DNA of 56,524 nt from a bacterium UBP4_UBA6127 (GTDB taxonomy: Bacteria > UBP4 > UBA4092), in the NCBI GenBank assembly GCA_002428325.1, contig DIVR01000015.1, forward strand, positions 1 to 56,524. The letters are read 5' to 3'. The position numbers and the translations under genes are program-made. Shown piece by piece: positions 51,433 to 56,524 of this stretch. The notes beneath the pieces are model-generated. The model saw nothing but the letters and a program-made list of their open reading frames with translations, ran no database searches and had not been told where the DNA came from. Numbering within the stretch: position 1 is the first letter of the stretch; each line of letters starts with the position of its first letter.

Positions 51433-52038
51433 ATGGCTAAATCAACTAAGCAATCTCTTTCACAGCTGACAGACCAAGAACTGGTTACCTTAAGCCGGCA
51501 GGGAAATGACAAAGCTTTTGAAGCCCTCTTCAAGCGTTACAGTCCCAGGATGGCTTCTTTTGCCAGATACTTATGTAAGAATGATGACCATGCTGAAGAA
51601 ACCAGCCATGAAGCCTTTATTAAGGCATTTCAAGGTCTGGACTCTTTTAAAGGTGAATCCAGTTTTTCCACCTGGCTGCATCAGATAGCCAAGAATCTTT
51701 GCTGGTCCAGAAAACGAAAAATTAAAAATCATCCTGTGGACTCTCTGGAATCGGCTGCTTTTGGGGAAGAAAGCACCCGAACCCTGGAAGTTGTGGACTG
51801 GAGTTCCAAAGCAGATGATATTCTATTAAAGAAAGAACTCAATCAAATCATGGACCAGGCCATTCGCCAGCTTCCTGAAGAATATCGAGTGGTCCTGGTC
51901 CTTAGAGATATCGAAGAGAATTCCAATGAAGAAACAGCCCAAATCCTCGGACTCTCGGTCGCCGCAGTCAAATCAAGGCTCCATCGGGCCCGCCTCTTTG
52001 TCAGGCAAAAAATCGACCGATACCTCCGAGAAACATAA
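51433..52038 (+). CDS. ECF-type RNA polymerase sigma factor
   Basis: The 201-residue protein has sigma-70 region 2 (FEALFKRYSPRMASFARYLCKNDDHAEETSHEAFIKAFQGLDSFKGESSFSTWLHQIAKNLCWSRKRK) and region 4 (QAIRQLPEEYRVVLVLRDIEENSNEETAQILGLSVAAVKSRLHRARLFVRQKIDRYL), with no regions 1 or 3, hence an ECF (RpoE-like) sigma. It redirects transcription after an envelope or stress signal. The anti-sigma gene that follows overlaps its 3' end in another frame. Its regulon and promoter sequence are not evident. Confidence 0.92.
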   Translation: MAKSTKQSLSQLTDQELVTLSRQGNDKAFEALFKRYSPRMASFARYLCKNDDHAEETSHEAFIKAFQGLDSFKGESSFSTWLHQIAKNLCWSRKRKIKNHPVDSLESAAFGEESTRTLEVVDWSSKADDILLKKELNQIMDQAIRQLPEEYRVVLVLRDIEENSNEETAQILGLSVAAVKSRLHRARLFVRQKIDRYLRET

Positions 52039-52219
52039 TCATTCACCTAAAGGTTGTAAACAGATTTTATCTAAATTGTCAGATTATATTGACCACGATC
52101 TGGACCCCGGGCTTTGTGACAAAATCGATAAACATCTGGAAAACTGCCCTACCTGTAAAGCTTTTATCAATACCTTCAAAAAAACAGTTGAATTAATCAA
52201 GCTACGCAATAATTCTTGA
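51926..52219 (+). CDS. Zinc-finger anti-sigma factor (zf-HC2 type)
   Basis: The C-terminal half (GCKQILSKLSDYIDHDLDPGLCDKIDKHLENCPTCKAFINTFKKTVELIKLR) has the H-x3-C-x2-C zinc-binding motif (HLENCPTC) and the upstream cysteine (G-C-K-Q-I-L) of anti-sigma ZAS domains. It should bind the sigma factor and release it on a thiol or stress signal. No transmembrane segment follows, so it is a soluble ZAS protein. The only ATG (51926) lies inside the sigma gene, giving a 113-bp overlap and a low-complexity N-terminus (SRSPQSNQGSIGP). A TTG at about 51998 is an alternative start. Start uncertain. Confidence 0.8.
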   Translation: MKKQPKSSDSRSPQSNQGSIGPASLSGKKSTDTSEKHNHSPKGCKQILSKLSDYIDHDLDPGLCDKIDKHLENCPTCKAFINTFKKTVELIKLRNNS

Positions 52220-52512
52220 GATAGCTGACCAGATTCCCAGCTGATTCTATCTATTATTTCTATGGTATTTTTAAAAACTCCCCATCTATCGAGCCCTTAT
52301 ACTCTCGGACAACTCCTGACTTTTTTACAGTTACTGTCCTAAAAAGGAAATGGCTTTTGACAGCTGTCAAAATAATAACCTTATTATTTTCAACATTTTA
52401 ACATTTAGGATACTGTCAAGCTCTCATTTTTTCGGAATAATACGGTTAAGAGATAAAGATATCCCCCAACATAAGATTTTTAGATGGGATAATTTTGTTG
52501 AATGGCCAGGTT
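52220..52512. other. Convergent intergenic region with palindrome copy 6
   Basis: This region lies between the anti-sigma gene and the convergent phospholipase gene. It holds one copy of the 18-bp palindrome plus the neighbouring palindrome AATAATAACCTTATTATT. A degenerate relative, TTTTTTACAGTTACTGTCC, precedes it at about 52321. No gene was recognised. Confidence 0.6.
52355..52372. repeat. 18-bp palindrome copy (family member 6)
   Basis: A perfect TTTTGACAGCTGTCAAAA is followed at once by a second palindrome (AATAATAACCTTATTATT). The same right flank, slightly diverged, follows the copy at 753-770. Confidence 0.85.
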
Positions 52513-53421
52513 TTATTTAGAAATTGGCTGAAGGAGGCTCTTATCTTCCCAGATAGGGTCGGTTTCAGCAGTAAATTCGGATAATTCCACCGGAACAGCT
52601 GACAATCCGGCATTTATCCAGGCAGTATACCAGAGGCTGGATACATCCAAGGCAGCTTCATTGAGCATCGTGGTTGTAAAACTCCGGGTTTGGGCCCAAA
52701 GGCTGTTGTAATAAGTGGTTCCATAGGAAGAATCCAAAGCCTGGGCTGTGGTATCAGCCTGGGCAATCACATGGTAATAAGGATATCGGGCGCTGATCCG
52801 GCTGAAACAGTAAGCCATAATATCGGCCTTATAAATCATTCCACTGTCCGACTGGCTTATAACTAATGGATGGTAATTGTTCAGCATGGTGCTTTCATAC
52901 CGGGAATGAACCCCATTAGGGTTATAATCCTCGGTCAAATGTAATGGTATATTCAAATCAGCCGCATAATGGGATAACCTGGACATACAATACATAATAG
53001 TGGTCATTCTGGAGGCCGTCGGACTTAATGACCAATCCCGATAGGCTGTTTCCAACTGATAAGTCAGCTGGTTCACAATATAGGGATTCACCCCGTTACT
53101 GACTCCATATTGGCTGAGATAGGTACTGTAATCTCGTGGCAGACAGTCAAATGGCCAGGTACATCCAGCATTTGAATCCGCATCAATATAATGAAAATAG
53201 GATTCATTGGGTGCCCATCCGGTTCTGACTCCGGCATCGGTACTGGTATCCACCAGCCATTGCTGGTAAGGAGTGAAAGTCGTCCTCATATTGTAGGGCA
53301 GATTATCAATGGCTGATTTAGTAACACTGGTATGGCCATAGGTCCCCCACCCATAACTGGAAGATACCCATATAAGTCCGAAAACTATAATAAATAGTCC
53401 CTTTATTCCCCTTTTTTCCAT
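52513..53421 (-). CDS. Secreted S1/P1-type zinc phospholipase C/nuclease
   Basis: A signal peptide (MEKRGIKGLFIIVFGLIWVSSSYG) ends so that the mature protein starts W-G-T-Y-G-H-T. A tryptophan N-terminus ligating zinc is typical of S1/P1 nuclease and bacterial phospholipase C enzymes. Further zinc-type residues are in YFHYIDADS, RLSHYAADLNIPLHL (H-x3-D) and TEDYNPNGVHSRYES. About 302 residues. It hydrolyses phospholipids or nucleotides outside the membrane, releasing phosphate. An ATG at 53442 (MDVYLQTMEKRG) is an alternative start, and the frame stays open to 53484. The 3' part ends VPVELSEFTAETDPIW. The gene has no close partner. Confidence 0.85.
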   Translation of the reverse strand: MEKRGIKGLFIIVFGLIWVSSSYGWGTYGHTSVTKSAIDNLPYNMRTTFTPYQQWLVDTSTDAGVRTGWAPNESYFHYIDADSNAGCTWPFDCLPRDYSTYLSQYGVSNGVNPYIVNQLTYQLETAYRDWSLSPTASRMTTIMYCMSRLSHYAADLNIPLHLTEDYNPNGVHSRYESTMLNNYHPLVISQSDSGMIYKADIMAYCFSRISARYPYYHVIAQADTTAQALDSSYGTTYYNSLWAQTRSFTTTMLNEAALDVSSLWYTAWINAGLSAVPVELSEFTAETDPIWEDKSLLQPISK

Positions 53422-53482
53422 AGTTTGTAAGTATACATCCATCTTAGGAATAATTCCTACTAATTTCTTTATTACCGGAAAC

Positions 53483-53531
53483 AACGGAGTTGTAACGGAG
53501 AGGGTCAGACCCTCTCCGTTACAACTCCGTT
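53483..53531. repeat. 49-nt near-perfect palindrome (24-bp arms)
   Basis: The arms (GGAGTTGTAACGGAGAGGG and its reverse complement, with flanking bases) pair perfectly over 24 bp with a single base at the centre (A53507). It lies between the phospholipase start and the terminator of the beta-lactamase-like gene, so it is not a normal terminator. No T run follows on either side. Such extended palindromes resemble REP or IS200/IS605-type terminal hairpins. Confidence 0.8.
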
Positions 53532-53620
53532 TATAAGCTGAACAAAAGAGTCTTCCAACAAATTCCTGGGATTTTCCTTTTTCTGAAGTCTAAGATACAC
53601 AGGATTATATCTAACCATAA

Positions 53621-53656
53621 TAAAAACAGGGATTTACCAGTTGCAAACCCCTGTTT
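53621..53656 (-). terminator. Terminator of the beta-lactamase-like gene
   Basis: On the minus strand AAACAGGGGTTT pairs with TAAATCCCTGTTT around a short loop and runs into TTTTTATT, 28 bp after the stop at 53684. Confidence 0.75.
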
Positions 53657-53683
53657 ATGTAAAACTTTTGCTGAAATAAAGAA

Positions 53684-54856
53684 TTAATCTTTAATAATCG
53701 AAGAAGCAATAATATTATTGACCAGCGCCCGAAGCCGGCCGACATCACCTTTTCCATCTGGATGAACCCGGTTGGTTAAAAGAATCACAAAAGCCTGGGA
53801 GGAGGGATCAATCCAGAAACAAGGCCCTGTCCATCCGGTATGTCCAAATCCGCCTTTGGGGAAGATATCCCCCCGATAACTGGCATATCCGGTCCCAATG
53901 ACAAATCCATAACCATATTCTCTTTCAGCCACCGGAGATTGGTTTTTAGTCATCTCCCTGATAGTTAACGGCCCCAAAATCCTTTTTCCATTATATTCGC
54001 CACCATTAAGAATCATCTGGCAGTAAATTGCCATATCATCTGCAGTCGAAAATAACCCGGCATGCCCCGAAACTCCTCCCAAGGACCAGGCATTTCCATC
54101 ATGTACTTCCCCTTGAAGCATCTTTCCTTCCCTGGGCTCGGTGGCAATACAACGCGTCCATTTTTCCTTGGGTGGCAGATACCCGGTATCTTTCATCCCC
54201 AAAGGACCGAATATCCGTTGCTGAACATATTCATTTTCAGGCATACCGGAAACCCTCTTAATGATTTCTCCCAGCATGATAAATCCCAGATCAGAATAGA
54301 CAAATCGGGTACCTGGCTCATAAGTGGTATCCTTGGCGCTGATATCCGCAATAATCCCATCATGATCCAGTTTTTTAAGAAAATACTTATCCCAGGAAGG
54401 AAGTCCAGAGGTATGAGTCAAAAGATTCACCAGGGTTACGCTTTCTTTTCCCTTCTGCTCAAAACCCGGAATATGATAGGAAACCTTATCCCCCAGACGA
54501 AGTTTTCCATCCTCAGCCAGAGCCATGATACCACCGGCTGTTGCCACAGGTTTTGTGACTGAAGCCATATCAAAGATTGTATCAATGGTCATTTTCTCCC
54601 GCCGGGGTTCCACCATCCGGTCTCCATAAGCTTTTTTATATACAATTTTCCCTTTCCGGGCAACCAGCAGCACAGCTCCCGGCGTTGCTTTATCCTCAAT
54701 ACCTTTTAAAATAACATCATCCACCAAGGCTAAATGTTCCTTGGACATGCCAACTTTTTCAGGTTCTGTCACCGGTAAATACCTCCCCCAGGAAATACTC
54801 ATTACACTTGTTATCAGAAATGCTGATAATAAAACTTTTACCATAAGATTATTCAT
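53684..54856 (-). CDS. Exported serine beta-lactamase/D-alanyl esterase-like protein
   Basis: A signal peptide (MVKVLLSAFLITSVMSISWG) precedes a class C beta-lactamase-fold domain. The active-site S-x-x-K is ASVTKPVATA, the Y-x-N equivalent is YSDLGFIMLGE and the third element is GHTGWTGP. LLTHTSGLPSW, the TYEPGTRFVYSDLG context and GVSGHAGLFSTADDMAIYCQMILNGG fit AmpC/EstB-type penicillin-binding hydrolases. Many such proteins are D-Ala-peptidases, esterases or transesterases rather than true beta-lactamases. It acts in the periplasm or outer face and may trim peptidoglycan. With NamZ-like and M55 genes in the window a wall-recycling role is inferred. The start at 54856 is preceded by GTGAGGTGTTAGG. 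Confidence 0.85.
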   Translation of the reverse strand: MNNLMVKVLLSAFLITSVMSISWGRYLPVTEPEKVGMSKEHLALVDDVILKGIEDKATPGAVLLVARKGKIVYKKAYGDRMVEPRREKMTIDTIFDMASVTKPVATAGGIMALAEDGKLRLGDKVSYHIPGFEQKGKESVTLVNLLTHTSGLPSWDKYFLKKLDHDGIIADISAKDTTYEPGTRFVYSDLGFIMLGEIIKRVSGMPENEYVQQRIFGPLGMKDTGYLPPKEKWTRCIATEPREGKMLQGEVHDGNAWSLGGVSGHAGLFSTADDMAIYCQMILNGGEYNGKRILGPLTIREMTKNQSPVAEREYGYGFVIGTGYASYRGDIFPKGGFGHTGWTGPCFWIDPSSQAFVILLTNRVHPDGKGDVGRLRALVNNIIASSIIKD

Positions 54857-55035
54857 CCTAACACCTCACTAATAGTTTTCGTATAGCCCGGATTTTATCA
54901 TGGAGACTTGCCACTAACAATACTGTTTTAAATTAACCCGAAATCGGTTATCATTTTTTATAGAGACCCGCTCAGAAATTATTTCTTTTCTGAACAACTC
55001 TGACTCCTTAACCCAGAGCGGATGTGGGACAATGT

Positions 55036-56524
55036 ATGGCTGACAAGGATGACATAATTAAAAATTCAAATTGGGAAATTTCCCACCGAAAAATGTATCG
55101 ATCTTACCTTTGGGCCGTAGTATCTATGTTTCTCCTGGCAACAACCCTTATTTTTTCATTCGCAAAGGCCAACTGGTTGGAACAGAGAACTCTGCTGGAT
55201 TTGTATTATCTGCCAATCATTGTGGCTTCTATAGCTCTTGGCTGGCGATGGGGTCTTTTTTTCAGTATCTCTGCCACTTTGGCATCCATGATTCTTTATT
55301 TGCTGATTCCAATGGATAGCGGATTCAAAGCCCATCTGTTGAGTGAATCATTTTTATTAAGAACACTGACCCTTAATTTTATCGGTCTGGCAGGGGGATT
55401 TCTGTCTGATGTTGAACGTAAGCAAAAAATCAATTACTTCAAATTAAATATAGAACTAAATAAAACCAATGCTAAGCTTCAACAACGAATCATGGAAATA
55501 TCAATGCTATACGATACGGCTAAACAAATGAGTTCCACCCTGAATATCGAACATATCCTCCAGGATATCCTGGATTCCATAATGAAGTCCTTCCACTGTA
55601 ATGCAACTTTCATTTATTTATTCTCTCTGGAGAACAAGGAACTGGAACTCCTGAAATTCAGAGGCCTATCCGACAACCGACCTTCAAAGATCCTGCTTCG
55701 AAATGGGAAGAATTATTTTGATATGATTCAGGAATCCCCTCAGATTGTTTTTATCCCTGATTTAGAAATGAGCCGGGATTACCTGATTGCCTTTGAAAGA
55801 CCGGATAAAACAGATATTCAGGCACTGGTCTGTGTCCCCCTGTTGGTGGAATCTCGATTCTTAGGTTTAATCATCATCACTACCAGCCGACAAGACTCTA
55901 CCCTGGCACCCTTTAATCTGGATATGATTAAACCCCTGGCCATCAATGCCGCCCTGGCGATTGACAATGCCATTACCTATCAAAAGGTTAATCAGGCTTA
56001 TGTTGATATTATTGGAACCATGGTCAGTTCCATTGAAAGCCAGGACCTGGCCTCAATTCATCAGTGTCAGAGGACAATGACATTGGCAACTGAATTGGCC
56101 AAACAATTCAACCTTTCTGGAGAAGACATTATCGCTATACGATACTTGTTGATGTTGAACCACATGGGACAGATTCCTTCTGATAAATTGATTTTGGCCA
56201 TGGGAACCGATTATACGAACCTTCTCCGGGCTAACCAATCAAGTAATGAAAAACCGGATACAGGTCTACTTAGATCTGTTCGGCTGCTGGATAGTGTTGC
56301 TCCAATTATCTCTGCCCGCCATGAATGGTATGATGGAGGTGGAATGCCGGATAAGAAGAAAAAAGAAACCATTCCTATGGCTGCCCGGATATTCTGTATT
56401 GCGGATTTCTATCACCGGCAAGTCTTTGGCAGTAAGGATGGCCGGCAGAAAAGGCATACCTCAGATGAAGCCATCCGCAACCTTAGAATTCTCAGCGGCA
56501 AACAATTTGACCCTAAAATGGTCG
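55036..56524 (+). CDS. Membrane GAF/degenerate HD-GYP sensor (C-terminus outside window)
   Basis: The frame from ATG 55036 is open to the window end (496 codons). The N-terminal part has four or so membrane helices (about residues 25-135, MASE-like), a coiled coil (NYFKLNIELNKTNAKLQQRI) and a GAF domain (about 165-315, ILQDILDSIMKSFHCNATFIYLFS ... LGLIIITTS ... INAALAIDNAI). The C-terminal part resembles HD-GYP: LMLNHMGQIPSDKLIL and ARHEWYDGGGMPDKKKKETIPMAARIFCIADFY. Here the HD pair (usual H-D-I-G-K) is N-H-M-G-Q and G-Y-P is G-M-P, so cyclic-di-GMP hydrolysis is doubtful. A sensing or binding role is inferred. Confidence 0.75.
   Translation, partial: MADKDDIIKNSNWEISHRKMYRSYLWAVVSMFLLATTLIFSFAKANWLEQRTLLDLYYLPIIVASIALGWRWGLFFSISATLASMILYLLIPMDSGFKAHLLSESFLLRTLTLNFIGLAGGFLSDVERKQKINYFKLNIELNKTNAKLQQRIMEISMLYDTAKQMSSTLNIEHILQDILDSIMKSFHCNATFIYLFSLENKELELLKFRGLSDNRPSKILLRNGKNYFDMIQESPQIVFIPDLEMSRDYLIAFERPDKTDIQALVCVPLLVESRFLGLIIITTSRQDSTLAPFNLDMIKPLAINAALAIDNAITYQKVNQAYVDIIGTMVSSIESQDLASIHQCQRTMTLATELAKQFNLSGEDIIAIRYLLMLNHMGQIPSDKLILAMGTDYTNLLRANQSSNEKPDTGLLRSVRLLDSVAPIISARHEWYDGGGMPDKKKKETIPMAARIFCIADFYHRQVFGSKDGRQKRHTSDEAIRNLRILSGKQFDPKMV

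Noticed and set aside
54062..54562. Plus-strand open frame of 166 codons inside the beta-lactamase-like gene
   Set aside because: Antisense shadow of a clear gene with its own motifs.

Overview
The window comes from the chromosome of an uncultured, diderm (Gram-negative-type) bacterium of roughly mid-40s % GC (estimated by eye). A TolC/RND tripartite pump, several lipobox proteins, Tat- and Sec-exported enzymes and a type IV prepilin-like protein support this. The prepilin style (FTLIELL start, then a YYVDNNAYPP-type stretch), together with M55, DUF1343, GH20 and DUF1848 proteins, recalls deep candidate lineages such as Sumerlaeota, Hydrogenedentota or Omnitrophota. The sequence alone does not decide the phylum. 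No rRNA, tRNA, integrase, transposase or CRISPR array was seen.

Layout. 0-10.7 kb: partial SPOR protein, alpha/beta hydrolase, a pentulose kinase plus fucose-isomerase-type enzyme operon, Tat-exported phosphoesterase, aldo/keto reductase, GNAT, ModA and ModB, then a SelW-like selenoprotein gene interrupted by an in-frame TGA. 10.8-22 kb: GH20 hexosaminidase, GT2 synthase, Ogt, URO-D family protein, a protein with a histone-H1-like repeat tail, secreted glycerophosphodiesterase, RACo-like corrinoid activator, FolE2, DJ-1-like protein and NamZ-like muramidase. 22-27 kb: the complete pstSCAB-phoU phosphate operon on the minus strand. 27-31 kb: DUF1848 protein, an AT-rich two-TM/Macro protein resembling the ThsA effector of type II Thoeris, a 1.4-kb gene desert with palindromes, and an M55 D-aminopeptidase. 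31.8-41.6 kb: Wzz-like protein, prepilin, CarB, a sugar ABC importer without ATPase, and a receiver-domain protein. 41.7-44.3 kb: AT-rich GT-C glycosyltransferase and a frameshifted discoidin-like protein. 44.5-50.8 kb: TolC-MFP-RND operon with a PII-like small protein. 50.9-56.5 kb: DUF2892 protein, a second and more novel selenoprotein candidate with a good SECIS-like hairpin, ECF sigma with anti-sigma, S1/P1-type phospholipase, serine beta-lactamase-like enzyme, and a GAF/degenerate HD-GYP sensor running off the end.

Themes. Phosphate scavenging is prominent (Pst, GlpQ-type diesterase, S1/P1 phospholipase, metallophosphoesterase). Cell-wall recycling is a second theme (GH20, NamZ, M55 peptidase, beta-lactamase-like protein). 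Two UGA-containing genes imply selenocysteine use. A perfect 18-bp palindrome, TTTTGACAGCTGTCAAAA, occurs six times, three of them spaced exactly 49 bp apart. Observations most worth following are the membrane selenoprotein candidate at 51110-51331, the palindrome family, the solitary ThsA-like Macro protein, and the A7 frameshift at 42162-42168.
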